DNA of 64,000 bases from Actinoplanes sp. L3-i22 (GTDB taxonomy: Bacteria > Actinomycetota > Actinomycetes > Mycobacteriales > Micromonosporaceae): assembly GCF_019704555.1 (NCBI RefSeq), contig NZ_AP024745.1:7324501-7388500 (forward strand). The letters are read 5' to 3'. Within the stretch, counting starts at the first letter, position 1, and each line of letters opens with the position of its first letter. The notes beneath the pieces are model-generated. The model made no database searches and was not told the DNA's origin. It saw only the letters and a list, made by a program, of their open reading frames with translations. The position numbers and the translations under genes were made by a program. Positions 45,981 through 55,100 of this stretch are shown piece after piece.

Positions 45981-47273
45981 TCAGGCGTCCGCGGTCAGGG
46001 TCCGGGCCACGTCCCGCCGCAGGGTCAGAGCCGTCGGCAGCAGCGTCGCGGTGAGTGTCAGCACGAGGCCCGCGCCGGTCACGGTCGCGACGGCGGCCGC
46101 CCCGAACGCCGGTGCGGTCCCCGCCGCCCACGCCCCGATCAGCGCGGTCGTCACCACCGCGGTCCCGCCGAGCAGGGCCGCGGTGCCCACCTGGATGACC
46201 GCCTCGGCGGCGGCCGCGGCGAGGACCGTCGCCGGGGTCCCGCCCGCGGCCAGGATCAGGGCGTACTCCCGCTCCCGGCGGCCGCCGGCCATGAAGCTGG
46301 TGGCCGCCGCGCCCACCAGGGACAGCAGCAGCGGCCCGCCGAGCAGCAGCCCCACCGAGCCGGCGCCCGGCGAGTCGCCGCCGGTGACGGTGGCGTCCGC
46401 CGCGTACAGGCCGCCGGTCAGGGCGATCGCCACCATCACCGGGGTGATCGCGGCGGTGCTCCGGGACGCCTGATGGGCGGCGCTGTTGCGGGCCAGGAAC
46501 CAGGAGCTGGACGCGGTGGCCGGCACGAGACCGGTCCAGCCGCGCAGCAACGGCGTCAGCAGCAGCGGCCCGAACGCGGCGAAGACCGCGGCGATCAGCG
46601 GCGCGACCAGGCTCAGCGGGGTGACCAGCCGTTGCGGGTCGGTGCCCGGCAGCCCGGCGACGAGGGCCCCGGTGACCGCCACGGTGGCCAGGCCGGCGAC
46701 CCAGCGGCCGGGGCTCATCCGGCGGCCGGGCGGCTCCGGCTCGCGCAGTGACCGGATCGGCGGCGTGCGGCTCGCCCGGGCCGCGCTGCGGGCGCCGCCC
46801 AGCGTCATGACCAGCACCACGACGGTGATCACCGGCGCGGCGGCCCACGCGTCGAACCGGACGTGTAACCCGGCCAGCGCGATCCGCAGCAGCGGCTGCA
46901 GCACCGGCACCGCCGCGACGCAGCCGAGCACCGCGCCGGCCACCGCGACGATCGCCAGCTGGGTCGTCACCACGGCCCGGACCAGGCCCGGGCCGACCCC
47001 GGCGAGCTGCCACAGCGCGTAGACGCGCTGCTGCAGGGCGACGGTGAGGTTGGCGACCGTGCCGGTCACGATCAGCGTGGTGACGGCGGTGAAGGCGAGG
47101 ACGGTGCCGCTGATCCCGTACAGGGCGAGGGCGTCCTGACCACCGATGACGACGGCGGTCTCGATGCCGGCGGCCACCACCGCGCCGACCGCGGCGGTGG
47201 CGACGGCGACGAGCAGCGCGCCGACCCAGACCCGGAGGTTCGCGAGCAGGTCCGTGAAGATCAGTTTGAGCAT
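45981..47273 (-). CDS. FtsX-like ABC permease
   Basis: A 430-aa permease with eight or more helices in two FtsX-like blocks (helices near 20-45, 65-90, 110-150, then 190-290 and 340-420). Contains ALQQRVYALWQLAGVGPGLV and RREREYALILAAGGTPATV, the cytoplasmic coupling motifs. Little extracytoplasmic sequence compared with the larger permeases at 4917 and 7121. ATG 47271-47273 comes right after the ATPase stop codon. Forms an ABC pair with the gene at 47275; substrate unknown, perhaps an antimicrobial peptide. Confidence 0.9.
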   Translation of the reverse strand: MLKLIFTDLLANLRVWVGALLVAVATAAVGAVVAAGIETAVVIGGQDALALYGISGTVLAFTAVTTLIVTGTVANLTVALQQRVYALWQLAGVGPGLVRAVVTTQLAIVAVAGAVLGCVAAVPVLQPLLRIALAGLHVRFDAWAAAPVITVVVLVMTLGGARSAARASRTPPIRSLREPEPPGRRMSPGRWVAGLATVAVTGALVAGLPGTDPQRLVTPLSLVAPLIAAVFAAFGPLLLTPLLRGWTGLVPATASSSWFLARNSAAHQASRSTAAITPVMVAIALTGGLYAADATVTGGDSPGAGSVGLLLGGPLLLSLVGAAATSFMAGGRREREYALILAAGGTPATVLAAAAAEAVIQVGTAALLGGTAVVTTALIGAWAAGTAPAFGAAAVATVTGAGLVLTLTATLLPTALTLRRDVARTLTADA

Positions 47274-47274
47274 G

Positions 47275-48006
47275 TCAGCCGGCCACCGCGGCGAAGACCG
47301 CACCGGCGGACGGGCTGACCAACTCCCGGTGCACGACGCCGTCGCGCAGCACGAGCACCCGGTCGGCGCGGGCCGCGGCCTGCAGGTCGTGGGTCACCAT
47401 GACCACCGCCCGGCCCTCGCCCGCGAACGCGACCAGCAGCTCCAGCACCTGCACGCCGGCGGCGGTGTCGAGCGCGCCGGTCGGCTCGTCGGCGAACAGC
47501 ACGTCGGGCCGCAGGGCCAGCGCCCGGGCGATCGCCACCCGCTGCTGCTGGCCGCCGGAGAGCGCGGACGGCAGCGCGGCGGCCCGGTCGGCCAGTCCGA
47601 CCCGGTCCAGCGCCCGGTCGACGTCGGCGGCGCTGATGCCGCGCCGGGCCAGGCGCGCCGGCAGCGCCACGTTGTCCCGGGCGGACAGCGACGGGATCAG
47701 GTTGTAGGACTGGAACACGAAGCCCAGATGGTCGCGGCGCAGCCGGGCGAGCGCGCCGCGGCTCAGCGACCCGATCGGCGTGCCCAGCAGGCGCACCGTG
47801 CCGGTGGTGGCCGGCTCCAGGCCGGACATGCAGTAGAGCAGCGTCGACTTGCCCGAGCCGCTGGGGCCGACGATCGACAGGAACTCGCCGGGCGCGACGC
47901 CGAGGCTGACGCCGCGCAGCACCGGACCGTCGTCGAACGACTTGGTGAGACCCTCGACCGCCACGATCGGCGTGGTCGCGGGCGTACTAATGATCATGAT
48001 CGCCAA
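47275..48006 (-). CDS. ABC transporter ATPase (MacB/LolD type)
   Basis: A 243-aa ATPase: Walker A GPSGSGKST, Q-loop FVFQSYNLIPSLSA, signature LSGGQQQRVAIARA, Walker B VLFADEPTGALDTAA and H-loop VMVTHDLQA. Start at ATG 48004-48006 or at the ATG three codons later. It is followed directly by the FtsX-like permease. The upstream region holds GC-rich inverted repeats but no clear operator. Confidence 0.94.
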   Translation of the reverse strand: MAIMIISTPATTPIVAVEGLTKSFDDGPVLRGVSLGVAPGEFLSIVGPSGSGKSTLLYCMSGLEPATTGTVRLLGTPIGSLSRGALARLRRDHLGFVFQSYNLIPSLSARDNVALPARLARRGISAADVDRALDRVGLADRAAALPSALSGGQQQRVAIARALALRPDVLFADEPTGALDTAAGVQVLELLVAFAGEGRAVVMVTHDLQAAARADRVLVLRDGVVHRELVSPSAGAVFAAVAG

Positions 48007-48088
48007 CCTATCCAGTGGTCCCGCCGGAACCGGGCCGGGCCCGCTGGTGTGCCCCGGCGGGCAACCGCCGGTTCCCTCTCGGGTGCGG

Positions 48089-48119
48089 CCCCGCGGGCAA
48101 GGCCGGTTGCCCGTGCGGG
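48089..48119. other. Stem-loop upstream of moaF-like gene
   Basis: In the 202-bp divergent space between the ABC ATPase and the moaF-like gene, CGGGCAA (48094-48100) pairs with TTGCCCG (48107-48113) around a GGCCGG loop, with further outer pairing. A TTGACT at 48163 may be a -35 element for the moaF-like gene. No operator family is recognisable. Confidence 0.35.
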
Positions 48120-48208
48120 AACGGCCGCCGCGGACCTACCGGAGCCGGCCCTTCCCGGGTGCTTGACTCGGGCCCTGACTTGCACGAACTCCAGAAAGCG
48201 ACACCCTC

Positions 48209-48529
48209 ATGAGCGACCTCGCGAACGCGATCGAGATCCCGGCCGGGCACACCTTCGACATCGACTTCCAGATCTTCCGGTCGCGGATCACCTTCGGGTC
48301 GGCGTCCCGGCTGACCTTCGAGATCCTCGGCGGCAACGCCGGCGGTCTGGCCCAGACGGTCGACTTCCAGGTCGTCGTGCTGCGCCCGGGGCTGTTCGCG
48401 GTGACCTGGCAGGAGCCGGACAACACCACCGTGGTGCACCTCGAGGACTTCGCCGAGGGCCAGGTCCACGCGAGCATCACCCAGCCGGACGGAAAGTTCC
48501 TGCGCCTGTCCGGCAAGATCATTTCCTGA
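48209..48529 (+). CDS. MoaF-like domain protein
   Basis: A 106-aa beta-rich cytoplasmic protein. LTFEILGGNAGGLAQTVDF, PGLFAVTWQEPDNTTVVHLE and a final ITQPDGKFLRLSG resemble the C-terminal lipocalin-like domain of MoaF, a small family of unknown biochemistry found near redox and secondary-metabolism genes. ATG 48209. Stands alone between an ABC exporter and a secreted protein. Confidence 0.78.
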   Translation: MSDLANAIEIPAGHTFDIDFQIFRSRITFGSASRLTFEILGGNAGGLAQTVDFQVVVLRPGLFAVTWQEPDNTTVVHLEDFAEGQVHASITQPDGKFLRLSGKIIS

Positions 48530-48637
48530 ACCCGGGGACCGGGCTCACGCCGTACCAAATCAGCGATTTTGATCTTGAAGTTGGGGTGAGCCGGGCCGTC
48601 CGGCGACGGACGACCCGGCCACCATCGACGCTCAGCC

Positions 48638-49258
48638 TTAGCGGGCCGCGCCGCACGGGGAGCAGGACGGCCGGGTGCCGCGGACCTCGTAGCGCCAGTA
48701 GTGCTGCGCCACCGTCGCGCCGCTGGTCACGTAGACGTTCATCGTGCCGGCGATGTCCGGGCTGTTGTGCGACGCGCTCAGTGCCGGCGAGCCCCCGTAA
48801 AGCGCCTGCACCAGGCGCTTGCCGGAGGTGGTGGAGGCGTCGCCGAGGTCCCACACGTGGGTGTTCGAGCTGCTGGACACCGCGGTGTACGCCTTCGTCC
48901 CGTTCTGACTGAGCTCCCAGACCTTGCCGCCGAAGTTCTGGTAGTTCACCAGGTGGACGATGTCCGTGAAGGTCGACGAGGTGCGCTGCGAGTACCACCA
49001 CTGGGCCGGCGTGTTGGCATTGCACACCGCCAGGTAGACCGCGTGCGTGTTGGAGCCGATGTCGTTCGCGTTGGTGCTCAGGCAGTACGTGTAGTCGTTG
49101 AAGCCGTCGTAGTAGTCATTGACGATCATGTACCAGCCGTTCGACGGGTACGCGGCCTGCGCCGGCGACGCCACCGCCAGCGTGGCCAGCGTGGCAACGG
49201 CGGCCAGAAGCCCGGCGAGCAGCGCTCGCAGTCTCCCGATACGTACGGTCATCATCAT
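48638..49258 (-). CDS. Secreted ricin-type lectin-like protein
   Basis: A 206-aa exported protein. A Sec signal peptide (residues 1-36, cleavage after SPAQA) precedes a single Trp/Tyr/Asn-rich domain (YCLSTNANDIG, AQWWYSQRTSS, KVWELSQNGTKAY) that resembles ricin B-type beta-trefoil lectins. Ends with SCSPCGAAR. Third-position GC is somewhat lower than in neighbours. May bind polysaccharide outside the cell; no enzyme domain attached. Confidence 0.78.
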   Translation of the reverse strand: MMMTVRIGRLRALLAGLLAAVATLATLAVASPAQAAYPSNGWYMIVNDYYDGFNDYTYCLSTNANDIGSNTHAVYLAVCNANTPAQWWYSQRTSSTFTDIVHLVNYQNFGGKVWELSQNGTKAYTAVSSSSNTHVWDLGDASTTSGKRLVQALYGGSPALSASHNSPDIAGTMNVYVTSGATVAQHYWRYEVRGTRPSCSPCGAAR

Positions 49259-49352
49259 CCCCCATGTCGGTTACCAGTTGCGGGTCCATGATCGTCGATG
49301 GGTTGTCGATCATGTTGCCCCGATACGTGGCCGCCAGGTGAACAACGAGGGC

Positions 49353-50876
49353 CTATCCGACCAGCGGGCCGGCGGCCTTGACGCGAAGGCGGACCGCGGG
49401 GGTGGACAGGTAGCTCAGCGGCGTCTCGGTCACCTCGGTCACCCGCACCCGGGCCGGATCGGCGCCCGCCGCGACGGCCCGGGCCACCGCCTGGCGCTCC
49501 GCCGCCGCCATCGCCGGGCCGTGCCGGACGCCGAGCGGCACCACCGCCTCGGCCCGCCCGCCGGCCTCGGCGGTGGCCGCGCCGACCGCCGCCGCCACCC
49601 CGGCATGCTCCGGCCGGATCACCTCGCCGGCCGGGTCGGCGATCGGCGCACCCCCGCCGACCAGCACCAGCGGCAGCCGGCCGCGCCCCCCGCCGATGAC
49701 GTCGACGGCCTCCGCGAGCCGCGCGTCCAGCAGCGGCAACGCACCCCGCAACAGGTCGTGGAACCGCCGGCCGGGGGTGGTGTGCCCGATCCCGGTGCGC
49801 CCCGCGTGCCGGGCCACGTCGGTGAGCGTCGGCGTGCCGCCGCCGAAGACCAGCGCCTGCGAGGTGATCGCGTGCGCCACCGACCGCGGACCCAGCCGGG
49901 GCTCGGCGGCGGTGCCGTGCACGATCGTGCCGCCGCCGATCGGGACGGAGAGGACGTCCGGCATCGGCACCGCGAGCCGGATGCCGCCGATCGTCACGCC
50001 GACCGTGCTCTGCCGGGGCTGGCCGCCGGTCAGCACGCACAGGTCGGTGGTGGTGCCGCCGATGTCGGCGACGATCGCGTCCCCGATCCCGGCCAGGATC
50101 GCGGCGCCGCGGACCGAGTTCGCCTGGCCGCTGCCGATGGTCAGCACCGGGAACCGGGCGGCGTGCGCGGCGTCCATCACGGTGCCGTCGTTCTGCGCCA
50201 GGTAGCAGGGAATTCCCGGGTGATGTCCGTCGACGGCCGCGGTCAGCATCCGCACGACCTGGGCGAGGGCGGCGTTCAGGATCGTCGCGTTCTCCCGTTC
50301 GAGCAGTCCCGGCCCGCCGATCTCATGGCTGAGCGAGACGGGCACCTCAGGACCACATCGGATCAACACCCTTTCGCGTACGGCGTTCTCCTGCGAACCG
50401 TCCGAGGTGGCGAAGACCCCGGTGACCGCGACCGCGTCCACCCCACCGCCGTCCGCGACCTTGTCCAGGAACCGGTCGATCGCGTCCTCGTCGAGCGGGG
50501 TGAGCGGCCGCCCGTCGAGCAGCACCCCGCCCCGCACGTGCGCCACCCCGCCGTCGACGCTCGCGCGCAGATCCGCCGGCCAGCCGGTGAACGGCGGGAC
50601 CGAGGCGCCGGAGGGCGCGCCCAGCCGCAGCACCGCGACCCGCCCGAGCCCGCGCCGCTGGACCACCGCGTTGGTGGCGTGCGTGCTGCCGACCACGATC
50701 CGCGAGGCCCGGGTGACGTGCTCGCCGAGCGCGTCCAGGGCGGCCCGCACCCCGCCGGTCACGTCCTCGGTGGTGGGCCGCTTCACCGCGGCGAGCACCC
50801 GGCCGGCGGCGTCGAGCGCCACCGCGTCGGTGTTGGTGCCGCCGACGTCGACGCCGATCACCGTTTTCGGGCTCAT
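49353..50876 (-). CDS. Hydantoinase/oxoprolinase family protein
   Basis: A 507-aa ATP-dependent hydantoinase A/oxoprolinase-like enzyme. GVDVGGTNTDAVALD is the N-terminal phosphate-binding motif; VADIGGTTTDLCVL lies near residue 280; VLVGGGAPIADPAG is near the C-terminus. It lacks a fused HyuB part. ATG 50874-50876 overlaps the DUF917 gene. In an operon with DUF917 and an NCS1 permease, it probably opens a cyclic amide such as a hydantoin. Confidence 0.9.
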   Translation of the reverse strand: MSPKTVIGVDVGGTNTDAVALDAAGRVLAAVKRPTTEDVTGGVRAALDALGEHVTRASRIVVGSTHATNAVVQRRGLGRVAVLRLGAPSGASVPPFTGWPADLRASVDGGVAHVRGGVLLDGRPLTPLDEDAIDRFLDKVADGGGVDAVAVTGVFATSDGSQENAVRERVLIRCGPEVPVSLSHEIGGPGLLERENATILNAALAQVVRMLTAAVDGHHPGIPCYLAQNDGTVMDAAHAARFPVLTIGSGQANSVRGAAILAGIGDAIVADIGGTTTDLCVLTGGQPRQSTVGVTIGGIRLAVPMPDVLSVPIGGGTIVHGTAAEPRLGPRSVAHAITSQALVFGGGTPTLTDVARHAGRTGIGHTTPGRRFHDLLRGALPLLDARLAEAVDVIGGGRGRLPLVLVGGGAPIADPAGEVIRPEHAGVAAAVGAATAEAGGRAEAVVPLGVRHGPAMAAAERQAVARAVAAGADPARVRVTEVTETPLSYLSTPAVRLRVKAAGPLVG

Positions 50877-51895
50877 GCCGGCTCCAGGTGGTATCCGAAG
50901 GCGGCCGGGCCGGCGATGGCCAGGCCGCGCGGGGTGCGCCAGATCGGGTCGCCGGGCCAGGCCAGGACGCTGACCCGCTGGCCGTAGCGCAGCGCCTCGG
51001 TGGCGATCGGCACCCCGCTGTCCGCGTCGACCACGGTGATCAGGTCGGGCACGGCGGCCAGCACCACGCCGTCGCGGCGGGCGATCAGGTTCTCGTTCTG
51101 CACGTCGATCACCACGTCGCCGACGGTCACCGTGCCGCGGACGAAGCCCCCGGCGGTCTGCCGTTCCACCGCGGTGACCTTGCCGGTGACCAGCAGGTCC
51201 GCGCCGAGCTCGGCGAGCAGCGCGGGCACCGGGTCGGTGGCGCCGGCCAGCCGGTGCCCGATCGCCAGGGCCCGGCTCACGCTGCCGGTCACCACTCCCC
51301 CGGCGGCCTGGCCGGCGGTCATCACGTAGTCGGCGAGGACCGCCGCCGAGCCGGAGGCCACGCAGAGCGCGCGGGCCCACTGCTCGGCCCAGCCCGGGTC
51401 GACGGTGTCCAGCGTGGCCACGTTGCCGACCACGTCGGCGAGCACCACGACGCTCGGCGGGATCTCGGCCACGTGCATCGCGACCATCTGCAGCTCGGGG
51501 TAGGCCCGGCCCATCCCGTCCGCGTCGAGCAGCGGCAGGCCGAGGCCGGCCGCCCAGCCGAGCGGGGCGACGCCGTTCGCGCCGCCGATCTCGGTCGGCA
51601 TCACCGCGGTGACCGGCCGGCCGTACCGGGCCTCGACCGCCCGCCGGATCGCGGCCGGCTCGTCGCCGCTGGCCAGCAGTTCGTCGGCGACGGTCGGGGC
51701 GCCGATCGAGGAGAGCGGCAGGATCAGCGCGTCCGGGTCGAGGTCGTCGAGGGTGAGCAGCGGGACCGGCCCGTGCTCCCGCAGCGCGCGGGCGGTGGCG
51801 AGGATCTCCGGCTCGATGCCGCCACCGCCGCCGGTGCTGAGCACCGCGCAGCCCAGCGCGAGCGGCCGGACGTCGTCCTCGGTCAGCCGCCTCAC
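50873..51895 (-). CDS. DUF917 (HyuA-associated) protein
   Basis: A 340-aa DUF917 protein from GTG 51893-51895, which overlaps the permease stop. The family pattern is LALGCAVLSTGGGGG at the start, AVMPTEIGGANGVAPL and a C-terminal LAWPGDPIWRTPRGL. DUF917 proteins are found with hydantoinases and NCS1 permeases and may be a second subunit or helper in ring opening. Coupled to both neighbours by four-base overlaps. Confidence 0.9.
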   Translation of the reverse strand: MRRLTEDDVRPLALGCAVLSTGGGGGIEPEILATARALREHGPVPLLTLDDLDPDALILPLSSIGAPTVADELLASGDEPAAIRRAVEARYGRPVTAVMPTEIGGANGVAPLGWAAGLGLPLLDADGMGRAYPELQMVAMHVAEIPPSVVVLADVVGNVATLDTVDPGWAEQWARALCVASGSAAVLADYVMTAGQAAGGVVTGSVSRALAIGHRLAGATDPVPALLAELGADLLVTGKVTAVERQTAGGFVRGTVTVGDVVIDVQNENLIARRDGVVLAAVPDLITVVDADSGVPIATEALRYGQRVSVLAWPGDPIWRTPRGLAIAGPAAFGYHLEPA

Positions 51896-53286
51896 CGGTA
51901 TCGCCGCCCGGCCAGCAGGTAGGTCAGGCCGCCGACCAGCGGGCCGGCCAGCCAGGCGAGGTCGAGGCCACCGAGCGCGGTGGCGACCGGGCCGCTCCAC
52001 TGGGTGGTGGTGACACAGAGCGTGCCGGCCACCGTGCCGGTGATCATCGCGGCCAGGCCGGCCAGGTTGACGCCGCCGTCGTACCAGAACGGGCCGCCGC
52101 GGGACTCGTCGTGCAGCTCGGCCGGGTGGTAACGGTTGCGCCGGACCAGGATGTCGACCACGTAGATCGCCATCGACGGGCCGAGGAAGGTCACCGTGAA
52201 CTCCAGGACGCCGTTGAGGGTGTCCAGGAAGTTCGCCGCGAGCAGCGCGTAGACCGCGATCGCCCCGCCGACCGCGGCGTCGATCAGCACCGTCCAGGCC
52301 CGGCTGGCCCGGACGCCGAGCGCCTGCAGGCAGAACCCCGACGAGTACGCGGTCAGCACGTTGTTCGTGATCGAGCCGAGCACCACGACGGCCAGGAACA
52401 GCGGGTAGAACCAGCCCGGGACGAGCGCCGCGATCGCGGTCTGCGGCTCGGTCATGTCGATCCGGGTGCCGGCCAGCACGCCGAGGGCGGCGATCACCAC
52501 GGCCGGCAGGAACCCGCCGAGCGCGGTCCAGCCCAGCACCCGGGCCGGCGAGACGTCCCGGGGCAGGTAGCGCGAGTAGTCGGCGCCGGTGGCCCAGGAC
52601 AGCGGGATCGACGCGATGATGGTCAGCCCGGCGCCGGCCGTCGCGATCAGCGCGGTCCCGTGCAGCGGCTCGGCCGGCTGATAGCCGGGGTCCGCCCGGC
52701 CCAGGACGAAGACACCGAGCACGACCATGCAGACCGCGAGCAGGCCGGACAGGACCGGGCTGAACCGGGCGATGGTGGCGTGCCCGTAGACGCTCAGGCC
52801 GAACGTGGCGGCCGCGACCACCGCCACGATCACGGCCTTCACCGGCACCGACGCGGTCAGTCCGAGCTGCCCGGCGAGGGCGAAACCGGCCAGCGAGCCG
52901 ATCGCGAGGTTGACGCCCTCGAAGGCGACCGCGATGACCCAGCCGACCCCGGCACTGAGCACCCGGTTGCCGCGCACGCCGAACATCGCCCGGGTGATCA
53001 CCACCCCGGGCGCACCGGCCACCGGGCCGGTGACCGCCAGCGCGCCGACGCCCAGCCAGAAGAGGTTGCCGGCGACGACCACCGCGAGGGCCTGCCAGAG
53101 CGAGAGCCCGAGCAGGATCATCGTGCCGCCGAGCACGAAGTAGAGGTAGGTGATGTTGGCGGAGAGCCAGACCCAGAACAGCTCGCGGGGCCGGCCGTGC
53201 CGCTCGGATTCCTCGATGTGGTCGATGCCGCGGGTCTCGATCCGCCCGGGGACGTCGATGGGTGGCTGATGCGTGGTCAGGTTCAA
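51892..53286 (-). CDS. NCS1 (CodB-like) permease
   Basis: A 464-aa cation symporter of the nucleobase/hydantoin NCS1 family with twelve helices. Conserved GGTMILLGLSLWQALAVVV in helix 1-2, PGVVITRAMFGVRGN, and SWATGADYSRYLP. TTG 53284-53286 is the likely start, six bases after an AAGGGG ribosome binding site. First gene of the DUF917-hydantoinase operon; imports the cyclic substrate (cytosine, allantoin or a hydantoin; not resolvable here). Divergent from a TetR gene. Confidence 0.92.
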   Translation of the reverse strand: MNLTTHQPPIDVPGRIETRGIDHIEESERHGRPRELFWVWLSANITYLYFVLGGTMILLGLSLWQALAVVVAGNLFWLGVGALAVTGPVAGAPGVVITRAMFGVRGNRVLSAGVGWVIAVAFEGVNLAIGSLAGFALAGQLGLTASVPVKAVIVAVVAAATFGLSVYGHATIARFSPVLSGLLAVCMVVLGVFVLGRADPGYQPAEPLHGTALIATAGAGLTIIASIPLSWATGADYSRYLPRDVSPARVLGWTALGGFLPAVVIAALGVLAGTRIDMTEPQTAIAALVPGWFYPLFLAVVVLGSITNNVLTAYSSGFCLQALGVRASRAWTVLIDAAVGGAIAVYALLAANFLDTLNGVLEFTVTFLGPSMAIYVVDILVRRNRYHPAELHDESRGGPFWYDGGVNLAGLAAMITGTVAGTLCVTTTQWSGPVATALGGLDLAWLAGPLVGGLTYLLAGRRYR

Positions 53287-53295
53287 GGCGACCCC

Positions 53296-53317
53296 TTATT
53301 GAGCAGGTGCTCGATAA
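53296..53317. promoter_or_regulatory. TetR operator candidate, 22-bp palindrome
   Basis: TTATTGAGCA-GG-TGCTCGATAA: nine of ten arm positions pair. It lies ten bases upstream of the permease start codon and 63 bp upstream of the divergent tetR, consistent with repression of both. Confidence 0.65.
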
Positions 53318-53379
53318 GATGCCGGTGCGGGGCGCACCTGTCAAGATCCGTACCACGGCGTGGCCGATAGGGTCGGCAC

Positions 53380-53979
53380 ATGCGCGAACGCAAGGACCCG
53401 GCCGCCCGGCGCGCCGAAATCGTCGCGACGGCGGCCGGCGTGGCCCGCGCCGAGAGCCTGGAAGCCGTCACGCTGCGCCGGGTCGCCAACCTCCTCGGCG
53501 TGACGTCGAGCCTGGTCAGCCACTACTTCCCGGTGGCCGAGCAGCTCGTCGCGGAGGCCTTCGGCACGCTCGTCACGGCCGACCTGCAGGGCCACTTCGC
53601 GGTGGTCGAGCGGCAGGCCGGCGCGGTCGCGCGATTGCGCACGCTGCTGCGCCGCTGGGTCACCGCCGACACCGAGCCGTCCGCCGCCGTCTGGCTGGAC
53701 GCGTGGGGGCAGGCCCGCACCAACACCGCGCTCCGCGAGGAGGTCAACCGCCGGATGCTGGCCGGGCACCGCCGGGTGGTGGACCTGCTCACCGCCGGTG
53801 TCGCCGAGGGCGCCTGGTCGCCGGCCGACCCGGACGCCACCGCCTGGCGGATGCTCACCCTGCTGGACGGCGTGATCGTGCACGTCACCCTGCGGGTCAA
53901 CGTCGTGGTGGCGGACACCTACCGCGCGGTGGCGACCACCATGGAGACCGAGCTCGGGTTGCCACCGGGCACCCTCTGA
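53380..53979 (+). CDS. TetR-family regulator
   Basis: A 199-aa TetR regulator. HTH region AVTLRRVANLLGVTSSLVSHYF after the N-terminal RRAEIVATAAGVARA (each read separately). The C-terminal domain (TEPSAAVWLDAWGQARTN onward) is of the BetI/AcrR-like TetR_C group. Divergent from the NCS1 permease operon, which it probably controls in response to the imported compound or its product. Confidence 0.92.
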   Translation: MRERKDPAARRAEIVATAAGVARAESLEAVTLRRVANLLGVTSSLVSHYFPVAEQLVAEAFGTLVTADLQGHFAVVERQAGAVARLRTLLRRWVTADTEPSAAVWLDAWGQARTNTALREEVNRRMLAGHRRVVDLLTAGVAEGAWSPADPDATAWRMLTLLDGVIVHVTLRVNVVVADTYRAVATTMETELGLPPGTL

Positions 53980-54443
53980 GCGTTTTCGACAGGCTCCGCA
54001 CCCACCGGGCCCCGCTGGGCGATGCGTATCCCGGTGTCCATTCTTCAATAACGAATTGATGATGGCGTGCGGGCCGAACGGACAGTTTCGTGTACCGTTC
54101 CAGCCATGTTCGATTTCGAGTACGAGTCCGATGTAACAATCCAAAGTGAACCCCGCTGGGGCCGAATAGGCTCGCTTTCCGGCACGCTGTTCGCCATGGT
54201 CGGAGCCACCTTGGCGGCGATGACACTGCCCAGCGTCGCGCTGGTCTGGGCGGTCCGGGTGATTAGCGGCTGACCATTGCGCACAATGGACGAGCGGTTC
54301 GCAGTCGAATAGTCACGGCCCGCAATTGCCGTGACCATTGAATGACTCGCCGTAATGAAACGGCAACGTTCGATCACGTCACATTCGGGTAGCGGTCGGC
54401 GCGTCGCCCGCTGTTCACCTCCGGCGTGTAGCAGGCTCTGCGG
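53980..54443. other. AT-richer, structured region before lexA
   Basis: 464 bp with visibly lower GC than the rest. It holds a small ORF (54106-54273) and several inverted repeats: TCAAT-N5-ATTGA (54047-54061), CCATTG-CGCA-CAATGG (54274-54289) and GTCACGGC-N8-GCCGTGAC (54312-54335). TGACCATTG occurs twice (54271 and 54332). I looked for an SOS box of the CGAAC-N4-GTTCG type and found none. Confidence 0.5.
54106..54273 (+). CDS. Small membrane protein
   Basis: A 55-aa ORF from ATG 54106: an acidic N-terminus (MFDFEYESDVTIQSEP), a basic junction WGRIG and one hydrophobic segment (about residues 27-50). No ribosome binding site is obvious. A hairpin follows right after the stop codon. Codon use is atypical for the window. 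Could be a real small protein or chance; no family recognised. Confidence 0.4.
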   Translation: MFDFEYESDVTIQSEPRWGRIGSLSGTLFAMVGATLAAMTLPSVALVWAVRVISG

Positions 54444-55085
54444 GTGCTGCCCGAGGAAGAGTTCGACACGTCCGTCCTGCCCGAACGCCTGCGCCGGATC
54501 CTCACCGTGATCCGCGACGCGGCGGTGAAGTACGGATACGCGCCCGCCACCCGGGAGATCGCCGACGCGCTCGGCATGTCCACGTCCTCGGTCAGCCGCC
54601 ACATACGCACCCTGGAGGAGCACGGCTTCCTGCGCCGCGGGCGGAGCGTCGGCCGCCCGGTCGACATCCGGATGTTCCTGCGGCCGGCCGACGAGTCCCG
54701 GCCGCCGGCCGACACGGTCGGGGTGCCGCTGGTCGGCACGATCGCGGCCGGCTCCCCGATCCTGGCCGCCGAGTCGGCCGAGGAGCTGCTGAACCTGCCC
54801 CGCGAGCTGGTCGGCCGGGGCACCCTGTTCAGCCTGCGGGTCCGGGGCGACTCGATGGTCGACGCCGCGATCTGCGACGGCGACATCGTGGTGATCCGCC
54901 AGCAGGCCGAGGCGTGGAACGGGGACATCGTGGCCGCGATGATCGACGAGGAGGCCACCGTGAAGGTGTTCCAGCGCCGCGGCGGGCACGTCTTCCTCGA
55001 CCCCCGCAACCCGGCCTACCAGCCGATCCCGGGCGACGACGCGGTCATCCTGGGCAAGGTCGTCTCGGTCCTGCGGCGGGTCTGA
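54444..55085 (+). CDS. lexA: LexA-like SOS repressor
   Basis: A 213-aa LexA-type protein. Winged-helix domain [20 protein letters not shown] and [18 protein letters not shown]-terminal S24 domain with cleavage site Ala102-Gly103 ([11 protein letters not shown]), catalytic Ser137 in RGDSMVDA and Lys174 in ATVKVFQ. All residues needed for RecA-stimulated self-cleavage are present. GTG 54444. It is shorter than typical actinobacterial LexA (about 230-260 aa) and no SOS box is visible upstream, so it may be a second LexA homologue. Confidence 0.88.
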   Translation: MLPEEEFDTSVLPERLRRILTVIRDAAVKYGYAPATREIADALGMSTSSVSRHIRTLEEHGFLRRGRSVGRPVDIRMFLRPADESRPPADTVGVPLVGTIAAGSPILAAESAEELLNLPRELVGRGTLFSLRVRGDSMVDAAICDGDIVVIRQQAEAWNGDIVAAMIDEEATVKVFQRRGGHVFLDPRNPAYQPIPGDDAVILGKVVSVLRRV

Positions 55086-55100
55086 TCCCCCGGCCCCGGG

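Noticed and set aside
49119..50987. Long plus-strand ORF opposite the hydantoinase gene
   Set aside because: Its translation is Arg/Pro/Gly-rich low complexity, a typical antisense shadow in high-GC DNA; the minus frame has clear family motifs.
54300..54443. SOS box before lexA
   Set aside because: Only partial half-sites (e.g. AACGTTCGATC) are present; none matches CGAAC-N4-GTTCG.
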